This document shows, piece by piece, positions 1 to 11,128 of a DNA stretch of 64,000 nt. This stretch comes from Sabethes cyaneus (Eukaryota > Arthropoda > Insecta > Diptera > Culicidae). The notes beneath the pieces are model-generated. The model was given only the letters and a program-made list of their open reading frames with translations, was not told where the DNA came from and did no database searches. The DNA lies in the NCBI RefSeq assembly GCF_943734655.1, contig NC_071355.1:31036964-31100963 (forward strand). Direction: 5' to 3'. The position numbers were made by a program, and so were the translations under genes. Numbering within the stretch: position 1 is the stretch's first letter; the number at the start of each line of letters is the position of its first letter.

Positions 1-880
1 ATCCTACGTCACTTGCAGGCCACTTGGAGTGGTATTTCATCGTGATTCAAGACCATGCACGAACGGCTTCGTTAATCGCATAGCTGCTGAAGCTTTCCGG
101 TTGGTCCGTTGCAACTAGCCATGCCTGGTTAGCGGTTATCGGTACTCCAATTTACCGAACAGAGAATTACGTTAAGTGTGTTAGTGCAAGTTTATTGCAA
201 GCAGGAGTTATGATAATTAAACAATCGGTCCTTTTGAAGGTCACACAACGATTGAAGAGTTTATTATATTTTTTTGCCCAGTTAATACCATAATTACCGT
301 CAACGAGGGAAAAGTTGAATTTTTCACCATTGCGGACGACCAACCAATGACGGTAATAAGTTTTCTGGTCACGGGCGACATTTTCTGCAACTTCCAAAAC
401 GTCTGTAGCTTGTTAATGCTTTATTATCAGTGTTCTTTTGTAAGCCGCAGAAAAGTTGCGCAAACCATTCAACTTTTTGAAAACTCGTGTACCGTCTACC
501 GATTAACTGAGGAAAAGCTCTATTCAACGTAGAAACAGATCATAAAAATTTATTTACTGTTTGGTTTAGTTACAAAAGTTTAGTCGTGTTGAAGAATATT
601 TCGAATTTGGTGATCCTTTGCATAAATTTAAACGATTGATTACAAGCTCTAGCTTATTATAGTGTAGTTCATTAAGACTGATAAGTCAGATGAATTGTAA
701 AAATAAAGAAAATAAAGAATAAAGTTACTGACTTGGTTTCGTTTTCATAAAATAGATTCAATCAGTTCATGGATATAACTCCAAAATCGGTTGAGGATTG
801 AACCTATGCAATGTTACTACTTTGATAAACGTTGCGTATGAAGGTTGTCTACATGAAGAATCGTATTATTACGATTACCT
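1..880. other. AT-rich DNA, no gene recognised
   Basis: No coding region, RNA gene or clear repeat is recognised here. The first bases contain half of the TCCTACGTCA motif that recurs through the histone-relic region (10-34 kb), so a further spacer copy may continue to the left of the window. The open frames are short and have no recognisable motif. Confidence 0.5.
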
Positions 881-964
881 ACCTAACACCTTGTATATAA
901 AGATTTCTGTCTGGCCGTATGTTCCTTATAGAATCGAAAACTACTGAGCCGATAGACGTGAAAA

Positions 965-1490
965 TTTGCACGTAGGGGGGTTTGGGGTCGGGGAAGGTTC
1001 TTATGATGGTTAGAGACCCCTACCCTCACTAAGAGGGAGGGCTCACATACAAATGAAACACAAATTTCTGCATAACTCAAGTATAACTCGAGAAGTAATC
1101 AAGCAACTGGAACCAAATTTGGCATGAGGGGGTTTTTGGATGCAAGAAATGTTTCTATTGTGAATAAAGACCCTTCCCCTCTTTAGGAGGGGGCTCCCAT
1201 ACAATTGAAATACAAATTACTTCATAACTCGAAAAATAATCAAGCAAATGGCCCCCAAATTTGGCATGTGGGGGTTTTTGGAGGCAGAAATTGTTTTCTA
1301 TAGTGTGCTGAGACCCCTCCCCCCTTCGACAAGGGGGGTTCCCATACAAATGACATACTAATTTCGTCATAACTCGAGAACCAATCAAGCAAATGGAACC
1401 ATATTTGGCATGTGGAGGATTTGGAGGCATGCATTTATTTATTAAAACGGATTTTTTGCGTAACTCAAAAACTAATTGAGTAATTTTAGA
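965..1490. repeat. ~147-bp tandem repeat array (copy 1)
   Basis: Diverged tandem units repeat a phrase built around CATAACTCGAGAA, CAAGCAAATGG and TTTGGCATG, a GGGGGTTTTTGGA stretch, and a run of Gs and Cs with CTCCCATACAAATG. The phrase CATAACTC recurs at about 1073, 1222 and 1368, so the period is about 146-150 bp; a fourth, shorter unit follows at about 1459. The same family forms the array at 19.63-20.2 kb. Open frames crossing it are repeat artefacts. Confidence 0.85.
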
Positions 1491-1549
1491 CTGTTCCACA
1501 AAACATTAGTCAATAACAAGATCACCAAAAACTATCTATAGTTACACTA

Positions 1550-1885
1550 GATGATTCAGGGTGAGACGGGCGCAGGCCGCGAGTGTTGCCGGCGACCCGC
1601 CGTCGGAAGCGCCGGCCACTGCAGGGGGGCAGCCGCTCATCGGAAATCACCACCGTCTAGGTTTATTTGTTTTCCTAGGTCTACTGACTTCTATTACTTT
1701 CCTGCAGTTGGGTCCGAACGAACGACAGCGAGTAAAGAGAGGATCACCCTTGTGAAATGGTACATTCTGCAAAAAGGTTTTCCGTTAAATACATTCGGCT
1801 TAAGATTTTTCACAAAATGGCATTCGGCGAAATGTTATACAATCACGGCGAATATGGCTATCCGCTTTATTTTATCTGGCTAAAC
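1550..1885 (+). repeat. GC-rich repeat-like segment, possible element fragment
   Basis: A GC-rich stretch (about 1555-1640) stands out sharply from its AT-rich surroundings. It runs into an open frame containing PLIGNHHRLGLFVFLGLL and then QLGPNERQRVKRGSP. It is followed by AT-rich sequence with two ATTCGGC phrases (about 1792 and 1821), the second reading ATTCGGCGAAATG. The base composition suggests an inserted fragment of a repeat. I cannot name the family and do not claim a functional gene. Confidence 0.3.
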
Positions 1886-4055
1886 AATGGGGGAATTGTT
1901 TTCATGCTTTCATAGTTACGTAACTGCCAAAATGAATCATCTCAGGTTGAGCTCCTCAGAAACTTGCAAAATTCGAGATTGTGACAAAGGTCATCCAAGA
2001 TTGACGATTTATGTACAACACAGTATAATTTGTGGCAATACGAAGTTTGTCGGGTCAGCTAGTTTAAAATAAAATTAGAGACAGATTGATTTTTTTTAAT
2101 TGCTTTGCGTACCGAAAAAAGAGTATGCAATGCATGCAGGCCACGAACCCGATTAACCCGCGACGAACGAAAATTGCAAACGAGGTGTAATCTGTTGAAC
2201 TTGTTTATTATTTCATGTAAAACAGCGTAGAAATTCAGCCACGACAGCACAGTGTCCTGTTCGTAACCATCGAAACCAATTATTTCGATATTTTTTTGCA
2301 TTTTCGTTGATTTCGTTTGCGTTTCTGTCCCAATTATTTGTGTGTTACAACTTATCCCTACGGGAAACAAAACAATTCCAACCCACGAACTTCTTTCTCA
2401 TTGTTTCCGGTTGGGAATAAAATTAATTAATTCTTTGTAATCTTTTCAATTTCGGATTAATTAAAAAGCGATCAAGTGGCAACGCGATAAATTACTCTGA
2501 CTACAAGCGCGACAATTTCGAAGTCATGAAAACGAACTCGATTTAAATAAATTTATTGTTTTTGTGCGAAGCCGTGTGGGTATGTATGAAGCGGAAAAAA
2601 AGTGTACGTCGTATTCGTTTTATTCAGTTTTCATGCTCCGCTCGTCAAGCGAACCACGCTCGGAAGGCATAATAATGATTTATGGAGACCATCCGACGAA
2701 CAGCACCGGCAGTCAAAGTTTCCCGTTTGTGAACGCACCGTAAAACCCTCGACACCGGAGCACCATTTTTTTTTTCAGTGTACACCTCAGAAGCTTTGAA
2801 TTGTAATAAAGTCGCAAAATCTTGTGACAACGTAAACCGATGTCAATATTTTATATCACTGCCTTTTCAGAGCCATTCCTTTGTGCGGTTTTACATTCAA
2901 TGGAACCATCCATACGGAAAAATCCATTTCGATCACATGCAAACGGAAATTGCATACATTCGACTGCAAAAACGAACGAAAATCGCCTTTTCCATTTCCT
3001 GCCCCGTCAAGCGGAGCTGAGGAGAAAGCGGCCGGATGTACGGCACACACGCCAACAGCAGAACAGCGACCTGCGTATTTTTCTTCCCTTTGAAAATCGG
3101 AAATGCAATTATTGTGCGTTTGCTTACAAAAGGTAACGTTCAACCGAGAGCGTGCATCGGATCCGATTTCTCTTGCGAGCGCAAACATCGAGTGGTTTCA
3201 TCCTCTGTCACACTGTGCACCGGCCCGGCAGAGGAGGCGCACGGTACATCAAACAGTTGCGCTGTGCTTCTCGGCTTCATTAGGAACTTTGATCTTTTCA
3301 TTTGCATACCGTTTGTTCGATTGCTTCTGAAACCGTTCAGGTTCATTTGGTATTGATTTTATCCGATTCCACGAAACGAGAGAGTTCTTTTTTAATGCAA
3401 ATCTACTTTTGCCAATAAAAAAAACGTAGATCGGGGAAACCACGTCTCTGCTGGCAAGCATTGCATTGGGTGGAAATGTTACTTATCCCGATCGGAACAC
3501 GAACTATCGATTGACTCGTTTTATTACTCGACATAAATTTCAATTTCATCGGTAAGCGGCCCGTTCGGGACGGGAACTGGGAAGTGTATCCCCCCAGCTC
3601 ACAGAAGTCGAACGCGATGACAAACGGAAATTTATGGCTCACCAGTTGTCGTCGGCTCCGCGTGGTGCGGGGCAGAACTGTTTTCCTGCAGGATACTTTT
3701 GCGGGACCATTATCTCCCTCTTCCTGTTGCTTTCAATCGGGGATGAATGAAAAGTTTTCCGCTGTATGCAGCAGATTTCTTTTGGCTGTTTCTTCAAGTT
3801 CGCCGCCGTCAACATCGTTTTCGCTGTCCGTTTAAAATCATTTCTGGCGGGGAAACAAGAGTCACTTGACTTCGTACTGCTAGCCTGCTGCAGCAGTCTT
3901 TTATACTTGAAAGGCTTTCGCCGATGTCGATTTCTTCATCCATTGTGCTCCGGGGCACAGAGAAGTGGTGTGTTGTTTTGTATTAGAAATGCAGTTGAAG
4001 CATTTGTAAAGTAAGAAAGCGAATGAAAAAATTGAGTTGAAGAGCATTCTGGGGA
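1886..4055. other. Non-repetitive-looking DNA, no gene recognised
   Basis: No convincing exon is visible. The phrase CGAAGTTTGTCGGGTCAGC near 2041 resembles a motif I associate with insect repeats. From about 2600 to 4000 the sequence is more balanced in composition and looks single copy; short overlapping frames on both strands carry no recognisable domain. It could be intergenic or intronic DNA. Confidence 0.4.
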
Positions 4056-4059
4056 TAGT

Positions 4060-4510
4060 TGAAAGCAACTATCTTATCTTATATCAAAAAGTTTGTCAAC
4101 ATTAAAGAAAGAAAATTTGACATTTTCACAAACATTCAAAGAAGCAGGACCGATTTTATACGAATAGAAATCAGAAAATATTGAGAACATGCCGTAGTAT
4201 TGCTGCTAAAGCTACGGTGTAGAAATGGCCCTACCTATTTGAATATGAAAAATAATAAATTTGAAAACATGTCACAGCTTGAGTCTTTTAAAAACTAGGG
4301 AATCAATTAAACATGAGACATGGAAAATGCCCTACCTACATGACTAGGAAATAGGCAATATTGAGAACACGTCGTAGCTTGAGAATCATCAATTACCATG
4401 ATTATTTACGTGTACGAATGTTTCTATTACTTTGGTAACCACCACGGACATGGATAGAACTAACCTGGCGGATGATGTCCCGCTAGAAAAGCTTCTTTTT
4501 TCTAGAAATT
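4060..4510 (-). repeat. Dispersed repeat, two-unit relative of the 86-bp array element
   Basis: Read on the minus strand, this stretch contains the same parts as the element at 26.85-27.8 kb: the AGCGGGACATCA end, a variant of TTCTGTCCATG, and two diverged copies of the unit with AAGCTACGACATGTTCTCAA and TAGGTAGGGCA. Here the internal unit is present about twice; in the other copy it is amplified seven-fold. Confidence 0.7.
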
Positions 4511-4554
4511 ATAGTATTTCAATATTCGTCTAGACTCTAGAACCATAAATTCTT

Positions 4555-4742
4555 GTAAAATGCAACCAACATATGCTAAGTATGAAAAACTAATTTCTGA
4601 AGAATTTCCAGGAAAAATGTTCTATAGCTCTGCACTCGATAGAGATAGAAATGTCGTTTCTTTAGCAAAATTGTTTGCCTTAATAATTTCCATAACTTTG
4701 CCGAAGAAATCATGTGTCTATCTACTAACACAAAAAAATGGA
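4555..4742. repeat. Dispersed AT-rich repeat, left copy flanking the RTE fragment
   Basis: This 190-bp sequence (AAATGCAACCAACATATGCT ... AACTTTGCCGAAGAAATC) recurs in diverged form at 6390-6580. The two copies flank the minus-strand RTE fragment. The phrase AACTTTGCCGAAGA also turns up in the repeats at 52 kb and, in variants, elsewhere in the window. Confidence 0.65.
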
Positions 4743-4754
4743 CGTGTATCGACT

Positions 4755-6130
4755 TGCTTACTTACTTTGTCAGCTCCAAGCCGTGGTTTCCCCTGCTGTG
4801 CGAAGAAGTCGTATCCATTCCACTCGGTCCATGGCCGCAATTCGTCAGCCACGTAGTCTACGTAGGGTCCGCAGGTCGCCTTCCACTTGATCGATCCATC
4901 TTGCTCGCTGCGAGCCCCGCCATCTCGTTCCAATCGGGTCGTTATTGAGAACTTTTTTAACCGGGCTGTCGTCCGATGTCCTCACGACGTGCCCAGCCCA
5001 TCGCAGGCGACCGATTTTTGCGGTGTGAGCGATGGGTGGTTTCCTTAGCAGCTTAGATGCAATTCATGGTTCGTTCTCCTCCTCCACGTTCCGTCTTCCA
5101 TCTGCACTCCTCCGTAGATGGTGCGCAACACCTTTCGTTCGAAAACACTAAGGGCGCGTTGGTCCTCCACGCGCATAGTCCATGCCTCATGGCCGTAAAG
5201 GACTACCGGTCTAATCAGCGTTTTGTAGATTGTTAACTTCGAGCGGTTACGAATTTTGTTCGATCGCAGCGTCTTACGGAGTCCAAAGTAGGCACGATTT
5301 CCTGCCATAATGCGTCTTTGTATTTCTCTGCTGGTGTCGTTGTCTGCGGTAACCAGTGAGCCCCGATACACGAACTCTTCTACCACCTCGATTTCATCAC
5401 CGTCTAAATGAGTCCGGGGAGGGAGGTTAGCATTCACTTCTTTAGAACCTCTTCCTTTCATGTATTTTGTTTTTGATACATTAATGACAAGTCCAATTCG
5501 TTTGGCTTCAGCTTTCAGTCCGATGTACGTTTCCGCCATCTACTCAAAGGGACGTGTAATGATGTCAACGTCGTCAGCGAAACCAAGAAGCTGGACGGAC
5601 TTCGTGAATATCGTGCCACTCGTGTCTATCCCCGCTCTTCTTATCACACCCTTCAAAGCGATGTTGAACAGCAAACATGAAAGCCCATCACCTTGCCGTA
5701 ATCCTCGATCCATCGTCGCCTTGACCAATCGCGTTAGTTTATCCGGAAATCCGTAGTAGTGCATGATCTGCCATAGCTGATCACGAACACGATCGATCGT
5801 GTCATACGCCGATTTGAAGTCGATGAATAAATGATGCGTGGGTACGTTGTATTCGCGACATTTCTGCAACACTTGCCGAAGCGCGAAAATCTGATCCGTG
5901 GTGGCACGGGCATCCATGAATCCCGCTTGATAATGCCGAACTCCTTTGCAAATGGTGATAATCGACGACATAAAAGTTGGGAGAGTGCCATGTAGGAGGC
6001 GTTCAGCAGTGTGATTGCGCGGTAATTACAACAATTCAACATGTCGCCCTCTTTGTAGATCGGACATACGATGCCTTCCGTCCACTCTTCCTCCCAAATC
6101 TTGACAATGACCCAGCGTAGCGCGCGAGCC
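4755..6130 (-). pseudogene. RTE-clade non-LTR retrotransposon, 3' half, decayed reverse transcriptase
   Basis: Read on the minus strand, this is the 3' half of a LINE ORF2. Visible in order: a palm entry with EGIVCPIYKEGD and CCNYRAITLLN (about 6100-6000), HLFIDFKSAYDTIDR (about 5830), the catalytic GFADDVDIITR (about 5580), INVSKTKYM (about 5470), FVYRGSLVTADNDTS (about 5370) and the C-terminal GRLRWAGHVVRTSDD (about 5000). A frameshift lies near 5960, and an in-frame stop near 5540 separates the two best frames. The 3' end finishes in a GTAAGTAAG-type tail near 4755, as RTE elements often do. The N-terminal endonuclease is missing, so it is a 5'-truncated dead copy. The RTE assignment rests on motif style; I judge it likely. 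Confidence 0.88.
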
Positions 6131-6384
6131 TTTCGCGAACGCGAAACACATGAAACGTATGTTTGCCGTACTCTCATTTGGGTGGTTGGGGACAAGCGGA
6201 ACCCAAACAAGTTTATAGTAATTGACTTAAACTTTAAGATGAAGCACTGATTTCATAAATCCACTTGCCCCATTTTACCCCATAGGCTCGTGAAGCTATG
6301 GAAATTTAAAGCTTGAATATATTTGCGGTCTTCTGCAAAAATGTGTGTTTTAAGTGCTTCGATAATTTCCTAGAGCAATGTGTT

Positions 6385-6590
6385 CTTGTAAAATGCAACT
6401 GACAAAAGCTAAGAATGAAAAACTAATTTTTACACAAATTTCAAAGAATATGCCCTATAGTGCAGCATTCGATAAAGATAGAAATTTTATTTCTTCAACA
6501 AAGTTGCTTGTTGTTATATTATTAACAACTTTTCCGAAGAAACTATGTCTATATTTCGTACCACAAAAAAGTTATTTTTTTTATTTTCAT
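6385..6590. repeat. Dispersed AT-rich repeat, right copy flanking the RTE fragment
   Basis: Diverged copy of the repeat at 4555-4742, in the same orientation. It contains AAATGCAACTGACAAAAGC and a variant of AACTTTGCCGAAGA (AACTTTTCCGAAGA). The two copies differ at many positions, so they are old and do not look like a target duplication of the intervening LINE. Confidence 0.65.
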
Positions 6591-6694
6591 AATAGTAAGC
6601 AATGTCTAGCTTTTGACAGTTTTACATTAAGGGGGATATTCATACGAACAAAAATCTGTAGACCGTAAATGATAAAATGAAAGCAAAAGACGCT

Positions 6695-8015
6695 AGGAAA
6701 AAAGCATGGACATTCGGCATGGACAAAGGCGACGAACTAAGGACATGGAATGGAAACTTGGTACCTATAACTGCAGTTCGCTAAATTTCGTTGGTGGCGA
6801 CACAGGGTGCTGCTCGACCAGTTTGAACCCCGAAAGTTTGGCATCGTGGTACTGTAGGAGATCTGTCTCAAAGGCGAGAAGGTGTGGAGGATCCGTGGCG
6901 GCCAAGCCTAATTTTACCAGACCGATGGAGCGACCAATATCAAGATCTTAATCGGGGATATGAACGGCGGATATGTCGGCAGGGAAACAATGTGCAGACT
7001 GATCGGGCCCCATAACTTGCATACCGACACGAACGGTAACGGCCAGCGATGCAGCTTCCCGGGGATTGGTGATCAGGAGCACTTTTCCCACAAAGATAGC
7101 CACGAAGCCACCCGGAGATCGTCTGACCGACGAACATCCAACCAAATCGACCATATTCTTATCGAACGCCGGGTTTTCTCGAACATCGCCAGCATACGCT
7201 CCCTACGGGATGCAGATATCGACTCGAAACTATCAAACGCTCAAAGCTATCGACGGGTTAATCCTCGTGGCAAAGCTTGCCTCCTCGGTTAAACACTCAG
7301 CAATTTGACAACTAGCGAGTTGCCGAAAACTACGCGCGCGTACTGGATGAAGTTCTGCCTTCCGTTGTGGACCTAGCTACTTCGACCCTCAAAAACGGAT
7401 GGAGTATGAACCGCTCGGCCGTCAACGAGGCCGCGGTGCTAGATGGGGAAACCTCAACCGCATGAATTGATTGCTTTGACGGGGAATACCAACAAGCGAA
7501 AAAGAGGAAAAAAAGAGTTTGGAAAAACTGTCTAAGAATATCCACGAGAAAGAATTTGGCCAAGTATCGACGAGCGAGGAATGAGTTGACCACGATCCTG
7601 AGGAGGAAAAAGCGCCAGAAGGAGGACAGAGATCGTGAGGAGCTGGAACGATCATTCTGGGCTAATGACACGCGCAAGTTTTACGAGACGTTGAAGCAAA
7701 CTCGTAATGGCTAGAAACCTGAACATGACATGTGTAGGGACGAGCCCGAGGTGGTCGACAGGTGGAAGCAGTTCTTCGATGAGCACCTCAACGGTGATAT
7801 AGCAGAAGGAGACACAACGGAAGTTAACCTATTAGTGCCTACAAACGACACCAGCGTGCCGGATCCCGATCTCGAAGAGATCCGGCGAGAAATCGGTCTG
7901 CTGAAGAATAATAGAGCCGCCGAAGAGGACCGACTCCCGGCCGAATTCTACAAAAATGGTCAAGAACCGCTAGCAACGGCACTTCACTGGATATTTTATA
8001 GTTTTGAGAGGAGGA
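6695..8015 (+). pseudogene. RTE-type LINE, endonuclease and start of reverse transcriptase, decayed
   Basis: The plus strand carries remains of an apurinic-type endonuclease: EWKLGTYNCSSLN (about 6750), GDMNGGYVGRET (about 6955) and NQIDHILIERR (about 7140). These follow the family order of substrate loop, GDMN catalytic loop and DH motif. Then come the linker region and the start of the reverse transcriptase: EVVDRWKQFFDEHLNG (about 7750) and EIRREIGLLKNNRAAEEDRL (about 7880). Stops and frameshifts break the frame, for example near 7300 and 7710. The coding trace breaks off at about 8015, where unrelated AT-rich repeat DNA begins, and resumes at 8540. Confidence 0.85.
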
Positions 8016-8535
8016 GAAACAACCGGTGCACAGTGGTCCAATCAGTGAAATACGTGATCGTTTGATATAGCGCCGAAACGTGAAGTTTTTTGCATATAGT
8101 GTCTTTAGGAACATTTCTTGGTAAAATAAACCCCTTCTTGTGAGAGAAATCTTTGGGTGATTAATTCCCTTAAAAGTGAGATAACAAATTTATTTTCTCG
8201 TATATTCGAGATACTGGTTTGGTATTTTCGACAAAGTTGTAGTAAATATCAATGCAAACAACTTTGTAAAAGACACCATACTTGTATCTCTTCATGGAAA
8301 TTGTCTATGAAGCGTTATTCATGGACAAACCCTTCAAAACATGTTTTCAAACCCTAACTTATTATGGCCAACTTTTACTTTTTCATAGTGTCCTAGAAAG
8401 TTGTTTATCTTGCTAAAATCAACGTTTTTGTAGAACATTGTTATAAGTGATTTTCTGCAGTTTCGGAGATTTTGAGCATTTTTGATGAAAAATAGTACTA
8501 CTTTGAGCTTAAATATTTACCAAGGTGGCAAATGG
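8016..8535. repeat. AT-rich repeat interrupting the RTE element
   Basis: About 520 bp of non-coding repeat lies inside the LINE. It begins near a CACAGTGGTCC phrase, also seen at 21602 (as TACAGTGGTCC) and 51271, and contains variants of the phrase ACAAAGTTGTAG and TTTGTAGAACATTGTT that recur in repeats at 22.9, 23.3 and 52 kb. It replaces part of the reverse transcriptase, so insertion was accompanied by loss of LINE sequence, or preceded a deletion. Confidence 0.65.
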
Positions 8536-9335
8536 TGGCAGATCAAACAACTCCTACTTAAAAGTACAGGATGTGATCAGGCCAGCGGGCATCGAAAAGA
8601 GAGATACGATCTTCAGGAATAGTAGTCAACTCCTAGCCTTCGCGGACGACATCGACATCATTACTAGAAACCTTGGGACGGCGGAGGTAATCTGCGAAAG
8701 ACTAAAACTGGAGGCAAGGAGGATAGGGTTACAAATCAATGCGTCGAAAACCAAATATATGGTAGGAAGCGGCTCCAGAGAAAGCAACGTTTGCCTGCCA
8801 CGGACAGTGACTGTTGACGGCAATGAACTGAAAGTGGTTGATCAGTTCGTATATTTGGGATCTGAGGTCACCACCGACAATAATACGAGCAAGTCGAGTT
8901 TACATTTCCCTCAACAACACGCTTCGATCAGGGAACATACGCCGCCGTACAAAACTGACTATGTGCAAAACACTAATCAGACCTGTAGTCCTCTACAGAC
9001 TTGAACTTGACGGTTGTAGCACCTAGGCTTTGCTTTGCTTTTTACAAACGGAAAGCGGAGAGTGGTGTAGGCTTATGAACCACGAACTGCGGGAACTATT
9101 TGAACAGATTCCTATCGTACACCTGGCGAAAGTTGGGAGACTAAGATGGGCCGGACACGTCACAAGGATGCCGGACGACTGCGAATGAAAACTGCTTTCC
9201 TCAAGAACTACACTGCCACCAGTAATGAAGAGTCATAAGATACTGGATGGCTCAACCAGGTTGAAGCTGACTTGCGAGTGTCCAGAAGCTCAACGAATTG
9301 GCGATGAGTAGGCCAGGACCAGTGCTGTGGCGGTT
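8536..9335 (+). pseudogene. RTE-type LINE, C-terminal half of reverse transcriptase, decayed
   Basis: Continuation of the element at 6695-8015. The clear run includes DVIRPAGIEKRDTIFRN, the catalytic LLAFADDIDIITRNLG (about 8630), INASKTKYMVGSGSRES (about 8740) and VVDQFVYLGSEVTTDNNTS (about 8840). After a frameshift near 8900 come a variant of TLIRPVVLYR (about 8980) and GRLRWAGHVTRMPDD (about 9140). A SINE 3' tail is inserted near 9012-9045. The 3' end is near 9335, directly before the pogo-like relic. The order and motifs match the minus-strand copy at 4755-6130, so both belong to the same family. Confidence 0.88.
9012..9046 (+). repeat. SINE 3' tail fragment
   Basis: The short segment GTAGCACCTAGGCTTTGC followed by TTTGC repeats matches the 3' end of the SINE at 60776-60957 (GTAGCACCTAAGCTTTGC). 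Only the tail is present, embedded in the LINE C-terminal region. Confidence 0.6.
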
Positions 9336-9349
9336 GAATACCCCTGATA

Positions 9350-10160
9350 GGGGGTAAGACGGGCCATTTTTCACGGGGTAAAAGGGCCATGCGTTGTAGC
9401 ACTAATAATGTTTGAAGGTTTTCCTGTGTGATGTTCGTTTTTGTTTGCGTAGGTGCCTCGAAAGTATATTAGAAAAATATCGTGGATGCAGTAGACGGCA
9501 GATCAGATGAATCAGGCCAAATTAGCCATTGATAAAGGAATCCATCAGGAAAGCATTTACCACATTCGGAATTCCCAAGACAACTCTTCGTCGGCAGATT
9601 GAAGTACGTAACGATACGCCAACAATGACGCTCGGATCTTGAACTTGTTCAGCATTTGCTAGAACTGGAAGAGCGGTTCTATGGACTCAGAGTGGTACAA
9701 CTTAATTTTATGTTAGTTACAAGCTAATTTTATGAAAAATCTTTAAAAAATTGGTTTCTGTTGAGTAAATACTATTGAACCCAAGTAACAATTTGGGTTT
9801 CATTACACTCTTATGATGGGATTTAAGACCAAAATCGGTCATGAACACCGCCATAAAGGTACATTAAAACTCACAATGTTACTTGGGAAGTTAATTTTGC
9901 AACTCTAAAAACGCATAAAAACTGCCATGATTCGTCTAACTCCGTCATGGTCCGTCTTACCCCTTTGGTGGTCCTTCTTACCCTGCCTGAAAATTGACGA
10001 AAAATCGTGGAAAAATACACAAAACAAATAATTGTATAATTTTTAATGGTAGGTAAATAAATGCTTATTCATCTGTGATTCAAGAAAAAGTGAACTTTCG
10101 AACGCATTTTATGCTAGCAATTTAATTGCTTAGGGGGACCGTCTTACCCCGTCTTACCCA
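9350..10160 (+). mobile_element. pogo-like DNA transposon relic with helix-turn-helix remnant
   Basis: The ends are inverted: GGGGGTAAGACGGG at 9350 and its complement (CGTCTTACCCC and a second CGTCTTACCC) at about 10140-10160. Inside, on the plus strand, two short frames resemble the N-terminus of pogo/CENP-B-like transposases: PRKYIRKISW (about 9457), then FGIPKTTLRRQIEV (about 9565-9606), the recognition helix of the HTH domain, and LELVQHLLELEERFYGL (about 9640-9690). No DDE catalytic domain is present, so it is an internally deleted, non-autonomous and frameshifted copy. Flanking TA duplication cannot be confirmed. It separates the RTE 3' end from the H4 relic. Confidence 0.6.
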
Positions 10161-10164
10161 ACAT

Positions 10165-10325
10165 CAGAACACGTTTCGCGCAATACACCATCTCGGCAGC
10201 ATTACGTTGTGCTACCTTCGCGATAAACAGTATAAACAGTTTGGATCGTATAGGCAATCAGTGGTATCGTTTAGATTCCGACCGCGTTCAACGACTTGAC
10301 GCTGATCACAGTCAGTTGGTTAACA
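10165..10325 (-). pseudogene. Histone H4 relic (tentative)
   Basis: On the minus strand the codons at 10172-10207 read RNAAEMVYCAKR, position for position comparable to RDAVTYTEHAKR of histone H4 (R, A, A, K and R kept). Upstream DNA to about 10320 retains spaced similarity to the H4 segment before it but is frameshifted. Downstream the pogo-like element cuts off the C-terminus. H4 would package DNA in the nucleosome core; this copy is dead. It is on the same strand as the H1 and H2A relics at 11-13.6 kb, which supports the call, but the match alone is weak. Confidence 0.35.
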
Positions 10326-10399
10326 AGTAAGACTTGGGCGATTCTTGGTGGCTGTAAAATAGACTTCGTACAGGACCGAGTACAATGTAGGCAACTTTT

Positions 10400-10415
10400 G
10401 ACGTAGGACTACGTC
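10400..10415. promoter_or_regulatory. Interrupted palindrome GACGTAGGACTACGTC
   Basis: A 7-bp arm GACGTAG and its complement CTACGTC are separated by GA. The half-site resembles a CREB/ATF-type TGACGT core. The motif or a close variant recurs more than a dozen times between 10 and 34 kb, in the histone spacer DNA. Its function is not known; it may have been a promoter element. Confidence 0.55.
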
Positions 10416-10671
10416 TTACGGCAAGTTTTGAGACAGGATGTCATTCCAAAAAATCGAAAAATGCGAGCGTCACGAAAAATGAAAGGTTTTGAGCGCTAAT
10501 AGCTCAGCGGTTTTCCGATCGATTTTCAATATTCTTACACCAATCTATCGGAAAATCTTCTAAGAATTGACCCAAATGAAGAAAAGCATGGATTCTTGAT
10601 GTTGAACTATTGAAAAATTGAAAATAATGAACCTATGTTTTACCAGAATTCTCGCTTTGTGATTGGTTGGA
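10416..10671. repeat. Histone-spacer module A (copy 1)
   Basis: This spacer contains GCTAATAGCTCAGCGGTTTTCC, then TCGATTTTCAATATT, AAATGAAG and GATTGGTTGGA (an inverted CCAAT-type box). A second copy is at 25745-25990 with the same order of phrases. Both copies lead into the ~95-bp repeats. Confidence 0.65.
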
Positions 10672-11019
10672 AGATTCTTTACGATGATCTAAACCTATAC
10701 AAATTTGATATCTGTGCTTGGGAAGTAAGCCAAAACAAGTGACAAAGTTTCCTCATTTCAACAAGATTTCTTAACACCGCGGTTAAACCTAGACCGTTTT
10801 GATGTCCTTGCTTGGGAAGTAGGCCAGAAAGAGTGACAAGGCCCCCTCGTACCAACAAATTTCTTACGAACGCGATTAAACCTAGACCAATTTGATGTCT
10901 GTGTTAGGGAAGTGCGCTAGAAAAAATGACACAAGTTCATTGTCCTAACAGATCGCAAATTCTTTACTGCGAGATGATTAAACCTCGGCGAATTTGATAT
11001 CTGTGTTGGAAAAGTACAA
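10672..11019. repeat. ~95-bp tandem repeat, about 3.6 units
   Basis: Units share TTAAACCTAGACC, TTTGATGTCTG, CTTGGGAAGT and GCCAGAAA. The phrase TTTGATATCTG or its variant starts at about 10704, 10798, 10891 and 10993, giving periods of 94, 93 and 102 bp. Further copies lie at 26020-26290 and 34240-34345, and inverted at 25140-25360. Confidence 0.75.
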
Positions 11020-11108
11020 GGGTTCATGCCTAGTGGCACGGGCGCAGGCTTGAAGTAGGACTACGAATGTAGCGCAATTCGTCTCCCAATGCTAAAGCCG
11101 GTGATTTC
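11013..11108. repeat. ~95-bp spacer module B (copy 1)
   Basis: Module with TGCCTAGTGGCACGGGCGC, GAAGTAGGACTACGAA and CCAATGCTAAAGCCGGTGA. It is nearly identical to 23317-23412, and a diverged relative lies at 24345-24430. It carries a variant of the interrupted palindrome (11052-11067). Confidence 0.75.
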
Positions 11109-11128
11109 ATATACAGATATCGCTCATA

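Noticed and set aside
3036..3356. Overlapping ~100-codon frames at 2.8-4.0 kb
   Set aside because: Frames overlap on both strands, none has a recognisable domain, and they are likely open by chance.
4555..6590. The two flanking repeats as a composite transposon around the RTE fragment
   Set aside because: The copies are old, diverged members of a common dispersed repeat, and the LINE is 5'-truncated as expected from its own mechanism.
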